This document shows positions 18,409 through 27,188 of a DNA stretch of 64,000 nucleotides, piece after piece (the stretch's first letter is position 1; every line of letters begins with the position of its first letter). The translations under genes and the position numbers were made by a program. Where the stretch lies: contig NZ_RWIV01000001.1 of NCBI RefSeq assembly GCF_003944835.1, positions 3,771,501-3,835,500 on the forward strand, in the 5' to 3' direction. Below the pieces are notes generated by a model. The model was not told the DNA's origin. It saw only the letters and a program-made list of their open reading frames with translations, and did no database searches. The DNA comes from Bacillus sp. HMF5848. GTDB taxonomy: Bacteria; Bacillota; Bacilli; Bacillales; HMF5848.

Positions 18409-21400
18409 TTAAGCTGAAACCTCTTCTTCTTTTACCTTGCCACCACGCTTAAAAAGTTTGCCGCTGAACAAGCGTCCGAACCAGTTCGATAAATCATCTA
18501 AATACGTGTACATAACTGGTACTAGTAACAACGTAAACATAGTTGAAATGCTCAGTCCAAAGATGATTACGACTGCAAGTGGTGCTTGTGCTTCAGCACC
18601 TTCCCCTAATCCAAGTGCTAATGGCACCATACCAAGTACCGTTGTTAATGTCGTCATGAAGATTGGTCTCATACGAGTTGGACCCGCTTCGAGAATCGCT
18701 TCTGCTCGATCCATTCCGCGTCTTCGTAAAATATTAATATAGTCAACTAGCACGATCGCATTGTTAACAACGATACCGGATAGCATGATAACCCCAATAA
18801 CAGCTGGGATACTTAATGGATGACCTGTGATAAATAACCCACCGATAATCCCTACAAGAGTCATTGGCATCGAGAACATTATAACAAATGGGTATAGCAG
18901 TGATTCGAACTGAACTGCCATTACAACATACACAAGGAAGATAGAGAATATTAACGCAAGACCTAAATCTGCGAAGGATTCCATCATATCTTCACTTTGC
19001 CCACCCATGCTATATGAGTATCCATCTGGTAAGTTAATTTTTGCAAGCTCAGCTTGAATGTCACGTGTCACACTACCTAAGTCGCGGTCCACGATGTCAC
19101 TTGTTACGTTAATTTGACGCTGTTGATTTTGTCGTTGAATAACAACAGGTCCTTGAATTTGTTTTAATTCAGCGACTGCTGATAACGGAATAACTTGCCC
19201 CGTCGGCGTTTGAATCTTTAACGTTTGTAAGCTATTAATATCGTTTCTTTCATCCTCTGGTAAAATAACGCGCACATCGTATTCATTTCCGTCTTCACGA
19301 TAGCGTGTAGCTGTTTGACCATTGAACGAAAGAGATACTTCATTCATCACAGCTTGGTACGTTAAACCGTACTGCGCTGCCACATCACGCTTCACTTCAA
19401 TTTGAATTTCCGGTAGCCCTTCAGCAGCAGACGTCTCTGGGTTTAACACTCCAGGTACATCTTCCATGACCCAGACAATTTGCTGAGCAATTTCTTCTAA
19501 TACTTCTTGATCAGAGCCATTTACTGCAATTTGTATTGGCGCTCCTGTCCCTAAACCCGCTCCAAGCTCTGACACTTTGATTTCGGCACCTGCGATATCT
19601 TTTACCGCTTCACCGAGCTCTTGCACGACGTCGATTGTTTTAATCTCACGTTCGCCTGGCTTCACAAGCTGAATCGTATACGTCGCTAAGTTCACGCCTG
19701 ATGCGGTTGGATCAAAGTCATTTCCACCAAACGATAAATAGCTAGTTGCAACCACATCGTTGTAAGGATCTAACAATTTCGTTACTTGATCCGTGACTTT
19801 TTCTGTTTCCTCTAAGCGCGTGCCGCTTGGCGCTTTTACAGAAATCTCAATTTGACCTTGGTCTGACGCTGGAATGAAAGTTGCTCCTAGCATTGGTGCT
19901 AGTGCAAACGATCCTATTAGTGTCCCAAGTGATACAGCAATCGTTGTTTTACGATGGTTTAATACCCAACGTAAAACCCCTTTGTAGAACGCCACAAACT
20001 TTCCGAAAGCACGTTCAAATGGGCTTGGTTTTTCCTTATGAAAATCTTTTTCTCGTGTTAAAAGCTTTGAAGATAGCATCGGAATTAATGTTAATGATAC
20101 AACTAACGATGCTAATAGCGAGAATGATACTGTTAAGGCTAACGCTGTAAATAAATCTGACGCTAAACCTTGCACAAACACGATTGGTAAAAATACAACT
20201 AAGCTCGTCGTAGTAGATGCAATAACGGCTGATGCAAGCTCAGACCCACCTTTTACCGCAGCTTCTTTAATCGAGTAGCCTTGCTGGCGATAACTAAATA
20301 TATTTTCTAAAATAACGATCGAGCTATCAACCATCATCCCGATTCCAAGCGCTAATCCACCCATAGAAAGAATGTTTAACGTTTGGCCTGTAAAATACAT
20401 AAGCGAGAACGTGGAGATAATTGCAATTGGAATCGACAACCCAATAACAATCGTTGCACGGATGCTTCGTAAAAACAGTAACAGGATAAAACCAGCTAGT
20501 AAGCCCCCAACAATCATGTTGTTGACAACAGAGGTGATTGACTGACGGATGAATGTTGATGTATCAATTACAATCGAAAGCTCCACACCTTCAGGTAAAT
20601 CTTCATTCAACCTATCAATCGCCTTATACATTTCATCGGCAACTTTTACAGTATTTCCATCAGATTGTTTTAAAACAGATAAAACTAAAGCTTCCTCATA
20701 GTTAACTTCTGCTTTCGATTGAACTTTTTTAAATGTATCCTTTACATCTGCGATATCACTTATACGAATTTGCTGCCCTGTTGGCAAGCTAATTAGTGTA
20801 TTTTTTATATCATCGACCGTTTGGAATTCTCCTTCAATACGAATTTGAAGGCTTTGATCTCCTTTCGGAACAGACCCGGCGGACGCTGAGGAGTTTGCAC
20901 TAAACAACGCTTGCGTCACTTGACCAGGTACAACGCCATATTGACGTAGCTTGGCACGATCCAATTCCACTAAAATTTCACGTGTTTTTCCTCCACTAAT
21001 TGAAACAGACCCGACTCCTTCTTGGCGCTCCATAAAAGGAATGATCTGGTTCTCAGCTATGTTTTGCAAGTTTTCAGGCTTATCACCCGATAACCCAATC
21101 CACATAACAGGAATTTGCTGTGGATCAAAGCGAAGGACAGATGGTTCATTTGCGTCTTCTGGTAAGAACCCCTTCACTTGATCCACTTTTTCCCGGACCT
21201 CTAGCAAGGCTGAATCTAAATCGACACCACTTTGAAACTGTAAAATGACTAATGATGAATTTGCTTGTGATTGCGATTGAATCGTATCAATCCCTTGCAC
21301 AGAGCTCATCGAATCCTCTAGCGGTTTACTAATTAATTTTTCAATCTCTTGCGGGGCTGCTCCTTGGTAGTTAGTTGCAACAACCGCAATAGGTATATCT

Positions 21401-21519
21401 ATTTTCGGATATAAATCAATTGCTAAATTGCGTAAGCTGATCCAGCCGAGCGCAAGAATAGCAAGAACAATCATGAATACGCCAACAGGGCGTTTAACGG
21501 AAACGTCTACGAGTTTCAA
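18409..21519 (-). CDS. RND-family (AcrB/SwrC-type) efflux permease
   Basis: A 1036-aa inner-membrane pump of the HAE-RND family with two symmetrical halves, each having one helix, a large extracytoplasmic loop and a cluster of helices. The helix-4 proton-relay region reads GIGMMVDSSIVILENI: one Asp is present, and the second Asp of E. coli AcrB is replaced by Ser. That is a common state in Gram-positive SwrC-like proteins. The second half has GVIMLSGIVVNNAIVLVDYIN. It should export amphiphilic compounds by proton antiport. It starts one base after the adaptor's stop, so the two are translationally linked. SwrC exports surfactin in B. subtilis; a similar role here is only a possibility. Confidence 0.93.
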   Translation of the reverse strand: MKLVDVSVKRPVGVFMIVLAILALGWISLRNLAIDLYPKIDIPIAVVATNYQGAAPQEIEKLISKPLEDSMSSVQGIDTIQSQSQANSSLVILQFQSGVDLDSALLEVREKVDQVKGFLPEDANEPSVLRFDPQQIPVMWIGLSGDKPENLQNIAENQIIPFMERQEGVGSVSISGGKTREILVELDRAKLRQYGVVPGQVTQALFSANSSASAGSVPKGDQSLQIRIEGEFQTVDDIKNTLISLPTGQQIRISDIADVKDTFKKVQSKAEVNYEEALVLSVLKQSDGNTVKVADEMYKAIDRLNEDLPEGVELSIVIDTSTFIRQSITSVVNNMIVGGLLAGFILLLFLRSIRATIVIGLSIPIAIISTFSLMYFTGQTLNILSMGGLALGIGMMVDSSIVILENIFSYRQQGYSIKEAAVKGGSELASAVIASTTTSLVVFLPIVFVQGLASDLFTALALTVSFSLLASLVVSLTLIPMLSSKLLTREKDFHKEKPSPFERAFGKFVAFYKGVLRWVLNHRKTTIAVSLGTLIGSFALAPMLGATFIPASDQGQIEISVKAPSGTRLEETEKVTDQVTKLLDPYNDVVATSYLSFGGNDFDPTASGVNLATYTIQLVKPGEREIKTIDVVQELGEAVKDIAGAEIKVSELGAGLGTGAPIQIAVNGSDQEVLEEIAQQIVWVMEDVPGVLNPETSAAEGLPEIQIEVKRDVAAQYGLTYQAVMNEVSLSFNGQTATRYREDGNEYDVRVILPEDERNDINSLQTLKIQTPTGQVIPLSAVAELKQIQGPVVIQRQNQQRQINVTSDIVDRDLGSVTRDIQAELAKINLPDGYSYSMGGQSEDMMESFADLGLALIFSIFLVYVVMAVQFESLLYPFVIMFSMPMTLVGIIGGLFITGHPLSIPAVIGVIMLSGIVVNNAIVLVDYINILRRRGMDRAEAILEAGPTRMRPIFMTTLTTVLGMVPLALGLGEGAEAQAPLAVVIIFGLSISTMFTLLLVPVMYTYLDDLSNWFGRLFSGKLFKRGGKVKEEEVSA

Positions 21520-21520
21520 T

Positions 21521-22915
21521 TTATTCCTCCTCCATAATTCTCACCTTGTTGCCATCTACAAGTGTGTTTTGTCCTTTCACAACAACCTGTGTTCCTGCTG
21601 CAAGATCAACTCGAACAGCTGTTGTTTCGGTTTGTGACTGAATGACTTCAACAGGTGTTTGCACTGCCGTCTCACCATCAACAACAAATACGTATGACTG
21701 GCCACCTTTTACGATGATCGCTCCTGTTGGTACAAGCACAGCATCGTTTACTAAGCTTTCCTCAATGACAAAATTAACTGGCATGCCTGGCTTTAACTCT
21801 GTTGGTGGATTTGTAATAGTTGCTTCTACTGTATATAATCCAGCTTGGTCTGCTGCTGGCGATACAAACGAAATTGTCGCTTTTGCTTCTGATCCTGTCA
21901 GTGGAACAGCAACTGTTACTGTCTCATCCACATTGAACATCGCAAGCTGATTCGCACTAATATTAGCTGAAACCTTCATCGGATCTACATTCACGATTGT
22001 AAATAGTGGCTGTGCTGATGACACAATTTCTCCTGGTTCAGATGTTATCGACATAATATAGCCTGCCTCTGGTGCTACTAAAGTCGCGTCATCTAAACGC
22101 GCCTGAGCTTGCGTTGAGCGTAATTGAGCTTGTTTTAATGAAACTTGTGCTTGTTGCACACCTACATTTGCTAACTCCACTTGACGCTTTGCATTAGCTA
22201 ATGCCATCTTTGCTTGCTCAACCTGTTGTGCCGCTAACTCTAAGTTTGTTGGAGATTGAGCATTTGTTGACTGAAGCTTTGCTTGCTCTAATCCTAACTC
22301 AGCCTGCTTAAGCGCTGACTCAGCTTGCTCAAACTGTTGCTTAGATACAATGCCATCTTCAAATAAGGCTTTTGTACGGTCATAATTTGTTTTCGCATTA
22401 TTGTAATTTTGCTCTGCCTGCTGCACAGCAATATCAGAATTAGCTACACCCGTTGAACTTCCTTCCGTCGCTTGCTTATAGCTTAATTCTGCTGTTTGCA
22501 GTTGGATTTCTGCATTTTTTATAGCATCTTCTGCTTGATTCTTTTGAATTTGCGCCTGCTTTACTTGGCCTTGCGCTTGTGAAACAACCGTTTGCTCCGA
22601 ATTAAGTCCTATCTCAAGGTCACGCGTATTCACTTTTGCAAGAACGGCACCTTTTTCTACAAAATCACCTTTACTCACATTTAATTCAACAAGTTCGCCT
22701 GCAATCTTCGGAAAGACTGATAGAGTCATATTCGCTTGGGCTTGCCCTACAATCTCGTTATCTACTGTAAGAGAACCTTTCGTTACTTGCTCTACTTTTA
22801 CTGGCGTTACTTTTTCTTCAACATCAGATGATGTAGTAGCTGCTTGCCCGCAGCCTGCTAATGCTAATAAAATTGCAAGACTTAACCCTGCCAATTGTTT
22901 TTGCTTCATGTTCAA
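21521..22915 (-). CDS. RND efflux membrane-fusion (adaptor) lipoprotein
   Basis: A 464-aa HlyD/AcrA-type adaptor with a lipobox signal (LLALAGCG). Order: lipoyl half-motif about 60-95, a long helical hairpin about 100-260 rich in Gln/Ala (many QAELGLEQAKLQ-like turns), a second lipoyl half (DATLVAPEAGYI), a beta-barrel (GSEAKATISFVSPAADQAG) and a membrane-proximal domain. The long hairpin is of the sort that docks to a TolC-like partner in tripartite pumps, which matches the TolC-like gene downstream. It starts 11 bases after the TetR gene stop and ends one base before the permease start. Confidence 0.92.
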   Translation of the reverse strand: MNMKQKQLAGLSLAILLALAGCGQAATTSSDVEEKVTPVKVEQVTKGSLTVDNEIVGQAQANMTLSVFPKIAGELVELNVSKGDFVEKGAVLAKVNTRDLEIGLNSEQTVVSQAQGQVKQAQIQKNQAEDAIKNAEIQLQTAELSYKQATEGSSTGVANSDIAVQQAEQNYNNAKTNYDRTKALFEDGIVSKQQFEQAESALKQAELGLEQAKLQSTNAQSPTNLELAAQQVEQAKMALANAKRQVELANVGVQQAQVSLKQAQLRSTQAQARLDDATLVAPEAGYIMSITSEPGEIVSSAQPLFTIVNVDPMKVSANISANQLAMFNVDETVTVAVPLTGSEAKATISFVSPAADQAGLYTVEATITNPPTELKPGMPVNFVIEESLVNDAVLVPTGAIIVKGGQSYVFVVDGETAVQTPVEVIQSQTETTAVRVDLAAGTQVVVKGQNTLVDGNKVRIMEEE

Positions 22916-22926
22916 GTGTCTCCCCT

Positions 22927-23793
22927 TTAATTAATATATAATTGTATTTTTTTTACGTATGGACGAAGCTCATGAATTCGTTCGAGGTTCGCAAGCATGC
23001 CATTTATAATCACTCGCTTCGGCTCTTGCTTGTATGCTTCTTCTTTTAAAATTTGAACCGTGTCACAAAGATCATCTCGGTCTTGCTGACTGACCGGTAA
23101 GTCATCGATTAATTGTTGTAACTCCTGTAACGCTGCTTGAAGCCTATCTAATGACGTTTGTGACGAACATAAAGATGGAAGCATAATCGGTATACCTTTT
23201 AACACAGGTTCTTCCTCTCTTTTTAGTAAGCCCTCAACGATATCATCCAGACGATTTACTAAAAAACGTGCCGTTATCGGATAATCAAGCGACATCTGAC
23301 CAAACATTAATACCTTTAAGTAACTCTCTAGCATCCCATCAAATAGAACAGCTATATCAATCACGTATGGATGAATGCGATCACCATAAATGGCTGTTAA
23401 CGATTCAGCATACCATTGCTGTGTCTCACGTTTAATATTCATAATAAACTCTTCAATAGCTTCATAGATTGGTACACCTTCACGTATGTGTACTAAAATG
23501 AATTCCTTATTTCGCTCAAACATGGTGAAAAACACTGTAATTTGTTGAATAAATCTCTCTTTAGGTAGTAGCTGTTTCTCAACATCAACGGTTTCCACTT
23601 TTTGTTTTATCGTATCGTAGTAATAGCGAAACACTTCAAGAAGCAGCTCATCCTTTGATGTAAAATACGTGTATACAGTTCCCTTTGAAACATTACTGTT
23701 AGTAGCAACCTCTTGAATAGAGGTGGCATGAAAGCCTTTTGTTGCAAACAGCTTCATCGCTTCTTCTATAATTAACTTCTTTCGATCATTCAA
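22927..23793 (-). CDS. TetR-family transcriptional repressor of the efflux operon
   Basis: A 288-aa regulator with an N-terminal TetR helix-turn-helix (LFATKGFHATSIQEVATNSN, then SKGTVYTYFTSKDELL). The ligand-binding part is about 80 residues longer than in most TetR proteins and is helical to the end. The TTG start at 23793 has AGGAGGG 10 bases upstream. As first gene of the TetR-adaptor-permease unit it probably represses its own operon; several dyads (23922-24035) upstream are candidate operators. The inducer is unknown. Confidence 0.9.
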   Translation of the reverse strand: MNDRKKLIIEEAMKLFATKGFHATSIQEVATNSNVSKGTVYTYFTSKDELLLEVFRYYYDTIKQKVETVDVEKQLLPKERFIQQITVFFTMFERNKEFILVHIREGVPIYEAIEEFIMNIKRETQQWYAESLTAIYGDRIHPYVIDIAVLFDGMLESYLKVLMFGQMSLDYPITARFLVNRLDDIVEGLLKREEEPVLKGIPIMLPSLCSSQTSLDRLQAALQELQQLIDDLPVSQQDRDDLCDTVQILKEEAYKQEPKRVIINGMLANLERIHELRPYVKKIQLYIN

Positions 23794-23921
23794 GCTACTC
23801 TGACCCTCCTTTTTATACGATTGAAAATGGTATTTGGTTTGTTAAGAATTTGTAAATACTGATTGAGAGTCAATGACTAACCCCAAAAAATAAAACTGAA
23901 TTAATAACTGATCACAAATAT

Positions 23922-24035
23922 TGATCGCCGATCACTGACCACGGACTACAGTAAGCTTCAGACTGGTTGATTTATTCACAGTCAATGACTGACCGGTCAG
24001 TCGGACGTGTTTGTAATATTATGACCATCCGGTCA
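23922..24035. promoter_or_regulatory. Cluster of dyad operators upstream of the TetR operon
   Basis: Three inverted repeats occur within 115 bp: TGATCG-C-CGATCA (23922-23934), GACTGACCGGTCAGTC (23987-24002, perfect 16 bp) and TGACC-ATCC-GGTCA (24022-24035). The second and third share TGACC/GGTCA half-sites, a common form of TetR operators. A promoter with good hexamers was not identified with confidence. Confidence 0.6.
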
Positions 24036-24129
24036 ACACATAGCCTATTGTAAGGGAAAAAGGAGGATGTGGCAACAAAAAAGTATGTGTGGCAGAGAGT
24101 TTGGTTTTGTCTATGATGGTCTAGGTATA

Positions 24130-24660
24130 CGCTCGTTTCCTTGATAAATCAACGGAATTTTTGATAATTCCACTGCTTCTTGGTGAATACTGGAATATTC
24201 TTGGATAATCTGCTGTTTCTTTATAAACAACCAGAGATTCTTGAATAACCCACTTTTTCTTGATTTCCCACTAGAAATTCTTGAATAACCTTCTAAATTT
24301 CTTGATAAACGCACCGGAATTCTTGATTAATCCAGAGTTTCTTGATTTACCACTAGAAATTCTTGAATAACCTTCTAAATTTCTTGATAAACACACCAGA
24401 ATTCTTGATTAATCCAGAGTTTCTTGATTTACCACTAGAAATTCTTGAATAACCTTCTAAATTTCTTGATAAACACACCAGAATTCTTGATTAATCCAGA
24501 GTTTCTTGATTTACCACTAGAAATTCTTGAATAACCTTCTAAATTTCTTGATAAACGCACCGGAATTCTTGATTAATCCAGAGTTTCTTGATTTACCACT
24601 AGAAACTCTTGAATAACCTTCTATTTTTATTGATATACGCACCAAATTTCTTGATAACCC
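24130..24660. repeat. Intergenic array, family C, with an exact 82-bp higher-order repeat
   Basis: Monomers of 19-21 bp all begin TCTTGA. In the middle, four consecutive 82-bp blocks (24279-24360, 24361-24442, 24443-24524, 24525-24606) each contain the same four monomers of 21, 21, 19 and 21 bp. Blocks 1 and 4 have GCACCGGAAT where blocks 2 and 3 have ACACCAGAAT. Flanking monomers are more divergent. It fills the gap between the TetR operon's operator region and the small gene at 24791. Nothing in it looks coding. Confidence 0.92.
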
Positions 24661-24732
24661 CACTATTTTCCTGAACGGAGCTACAAAAAATCAAATAACC
24701 TGAAATAATTCATGGTAAACAGAAAGACTGCG

Positions 24733-24762
24733 CAGATAGCTAGTTTGCAAGCTAGCTATCTG
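24733..24762. other. Perfect 10-bp hairpin
   Basis: CAGATAGCTA/TAGCTATCTG with a 10-base loop, just downstream of the 51-aa gene. There is no strong T run, so it is at best a weak terminator or an mRNA 3' stabiliser. Confidence 0.45.
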
Positions 24763-24790
24763 GCACAGCCTCAAACCATGCGACACAGTA

Positions 24791-24946
24791 TTAGCGCTTC
24801 TTTTTCTTTTTAAACCACATAATCACGTCTGTGTCGTTCTCGAACTCTTTTTCTTTTTCTAGCGTATATTCCTCTTTGTCTAGTAAGACCCAAATGGTTG
24901 CAAAGAACACGACAAGTAGGATGATCGCTCCGATTTCAATTCCCAT
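24791..24946 (-). CDS. 51-aa single-pass membrane protein
   Basis: A short gene with ATG at 24946 and GAGAGGA a few bases upstream. Residues 3-22 are a hydrophobic helix (IEIGAIILLVVFFATIWVLL). An acidic stretch follows (DKEEYTLEKEKEFENDTD), then an aromatic patch (VIMWF) and a basic tail of KKKKKR. This layout suggests N-out, C-in membrane insertion with a cytoplasmic tail. I do not recognise the family. It lies downstream of the two SLH/protease-like genes on the same strand, with a 55-base gap, so it may share their transcript. Confidence 0.65.
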   Translation of the reverse strand: MGIEIGAIILLVVFFATIWVLLDKEEYTLEKEKEFENDTDVIMWFKKKKKR

Positions 24947-25001
24947 AGGGTCCTCTCCCTTCTTACTTTAATAGTTTAGCCAAAGTAAGAGGAACCTATA
25001 C

Positions 25002-27188
25002 TTATTGTATTGCAATTTTATATAAACGAGTTTCGACTAGCTTGCCAGATTCTACTTCTGCAACTGCGTAGACGAATCCATCGCGAAATACTAAGTCCGT
25101 TACAAGCATACCCTTTTCCATTTCAAAGCTATCTAAAATCGTAAACGTTTCGTAATCATACACATCCACATAAAATCCGTCGGAGGTATAAAACAATTTA
25201 TTTTCCATGTCAAACGCAATGGACGTGAATCCTGTTTCCATCGATGCCGCAAGTGTTAAGTTCGTATCTTTATAATTTGTTGTATATAAAATGTCACCTG
25301 AGCCGTTAAACAAGTAACGTCCATCAGGAGAAAAGACAGACTTGTCCGTAAGCTCGTACTTGTGATACATGTGGTGTAAGTTCATACTGCCAGCAAATTG
25401 CCCATCATGTAAGAAGACAACATCAATGCTGTTGTTATAATCATCAATGCTATACATCTTATTTTGAAACGGATGCATCGCTATTTGATCCACGCTATTA
25501 TAGTAGCCTGCTTTAAATGCTAGTACCCCTGTTGTTTTTGAAAAAGCATGAAGTTCAATGTGCTGCCCTGAGCCTGGTGATATATAAACGTTATGCGAAT
25601 CTACCACTATAGAGCCAGGGTCTAGGATAATATCAAACTGCTTTTCTTTTACAAATGTGTTCGTGTTAATAACAGCGATTGCACCTTTTTGATCCTCAAG
25701 GTCACGATAATTATTAAGTGGTTGCTTTAATAACGCGACGTACAAGTTACCACCCTCAAAGAACATATCTTGAGGCTGATACGACAACGTGATGCTACGC
25801 GTATCACCCGTTTGATAATTTACTTCTGTCACCTTGTAATCTACATCATTAATCATATACATAACGGGTTTAGTAGGATGCTGTACCACTTTTCGCACTT
25901 GATCAGGCAACGCAATATTTAAATCTAATGCTACACCTGGCGCAAGCTGTTGCACTGGTGTTCCGCGGAATGAGATAACAGGCACCGCCGCGTGAGATTT
26001 CGCTTTAAGGTCTGTAATCCATGTTTTTGCTTCGTCTAACGAAATCGCAAAATTCAAGTTCCCTGTATCGTAGCCAAAAGTCGTAATGCCTATTGCGTAG
26101 CCATTCGTGTCAAATACAGGTCCACCTGAGTTCCCGTGTGTGATTGGCGCTGAAATTTGCAGTACCTCCACACCGTCCTCCATCGTGTGCAGCCCACTTA
26201 CTAAGCCATCTGACACGGTGTTAAGTAAGCCTTGCGGGCTTCCCACCGTCACGATACGCTCGCCTTTTTCAACTGAGCTTAGCGGTCCAACCGCTAACGC
26301 TGGAAACAGCCCTGTTTCTTTTAATTTTAAAATAGCAAGGTCGGCTTGCTTATCTGTCTTTACTACACCGTCAATTTCGTGTTCATTCCAGTTTGCATCG
26401 ACAAATGAGAACGTCGTGCCACCTTCGATAACATGGTAATTCGTTAAAAGAAACCCATCTACTACGACAAAGCCGCTACCTTGGGACACAACGTCTCCAT
26501 CTTGATCGTACGCCATCACCATACCGACGCTATTTTCAAAGGCTGCTACTTTTTTCACAAGTGTCGCTTTTGAAGTGGCTGGCACGAATTCGTTGTTCAA
26601 TTTGCGCGCTAAAAACACAGAAAAGTGTTGACGTGATAACGTTTCATTCGGTTTGTAACGTCCGTCATCGTACCCTGTTGTAACTCCACTTCCTGCTAAA
26701 ACACTGACAAAATCATGCGCCCAGTGGTTGTTCGTCACATCGGAAAAAGAAAATTGTGACGCTGTATCTAAACTATAAGCATTTACTATAATTTTAGCCA
26801 TTTGCGCACGAGTCAACGTGTCATACGGTGCAAACGAGCCGTCATCACGCCCAGAGACAATGCCTAACTCCACCGCTTTTGCAACTTCTGCGTAGCCATA
26901 GTCTCCTTCACGCATGTCTTTTAATTGGGGATCCACCGTTGCGTTGTTCAACTTCACCTGTTTCGCACGCAAAATCATTTGCACTGCTTGAAGACGCGTA
27001 ACTGGTTTCGCAGGTTGAAATGATCCATCTTCATAGCCTGTCACAATTTTTTGATCCGCTAAAAATTGAATTTCATTTTTGTATTGTTGTACGTCTGTAA
27101 AAGTAGTCGGTTGCACGGCAGCGCCCGTTAGATTAGGGGCCACTAGCAATAAGAGCACGCCGATTACTGTCCATCTTAATTTTTTCAT
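25002..27188 (-). CDS. SLH-anchored HtrA-like serine protease with beta-propeller
   Basis: A 728-aa exported protein: signal peptide 1-23, three SLH modules about 28-200, a trypsin-fold S1C/HtrA-type protease about 220-390, and a C-terminal beta-propeller-like repeat region about 420-728. The full triad is visible: His252 in TNYHVIEG, Asp283 in ADLAILKL and Ser354 in GNSGGP. No PDZ domain is apparent; the propeller takes its place. It would act outside the cell at the wall, perhaps in quality control or trimming of surface proteins. Its ATG overlaps the TGA of the upstream paralogue (TGATG), so the two are translationally coupled. Confidence 0.92.
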   Translation of the reverse strand: MKKLRWTVIGVLLLLVAPNLTGAAVQPTTFTDVQQYKNEIQFLADQKIVTGYEDGSFQPAKPVTRLQAVQMILRAKQVKLNNATVDPQLKDMREGDYGYAEVAKAVELGIVSGRDDGSFAPYDTLTRAQMAKIIVNAYSLDTASQFSFSDVTNNHWAHDFVSVLAGSGVTTGYDDGRYKPNETLSRQHFSVFLARKLNNEFVPATSKATLVKKVAAFENSVGMVMAYDQDGDVVSQGSGFVVVDGFLLTNYHVIEGGTTFSFVDANWNEHEIDGVVKTDKQADLAILKLKETGLFPALAVGPLSSVEKGERIVTVGSPQGLLNTVSDGLVSGLHTMEDGVEVLQISAPITHGNSGGPVFDTNGYAIGITTFGYDTGNLNFAISLDEAKTWITDLKAKSHAAVPVISFRGTPVQQLAPGVALDLNIALPDQVRKVVQHPTKPVMYMINDVDYKVTEVNYQTGDTRSITLSYQPQDMFFEGGNLYVALLKQPLNNYRDLEDQKGAIAVINTNTFVKEKQFDIILDPGSIVVDSHNVYISPGSGQHIELHAFSKTTGVLAFKAGYYNSVDQIAMHPFQNKMYSIDDYNNSIDVVFLHDGQFAGSMNLHHMYHKYELTDKSVFSPDGRYLFNGSGDILYTTNYKDTNLTLAASMETGFTSIAFDMENKLFYTSDGFYVDVYDYETFTILDSFEMEKGMLVTDLVFRDGFVYAVAEVESGKLVETRLYKIAIQ

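Noticed and set aside
24111-24314. 67-residue coding frame on the minus strand
   Set aside because: It lies within the family-C array, has no ribosome site and has no domain-like sequence.
24130-24660. CRISPR array
   Set aside because: Monomers of 19-21 bp run head to tail with no unique spacers of constant length, and no cas genes are nearby.
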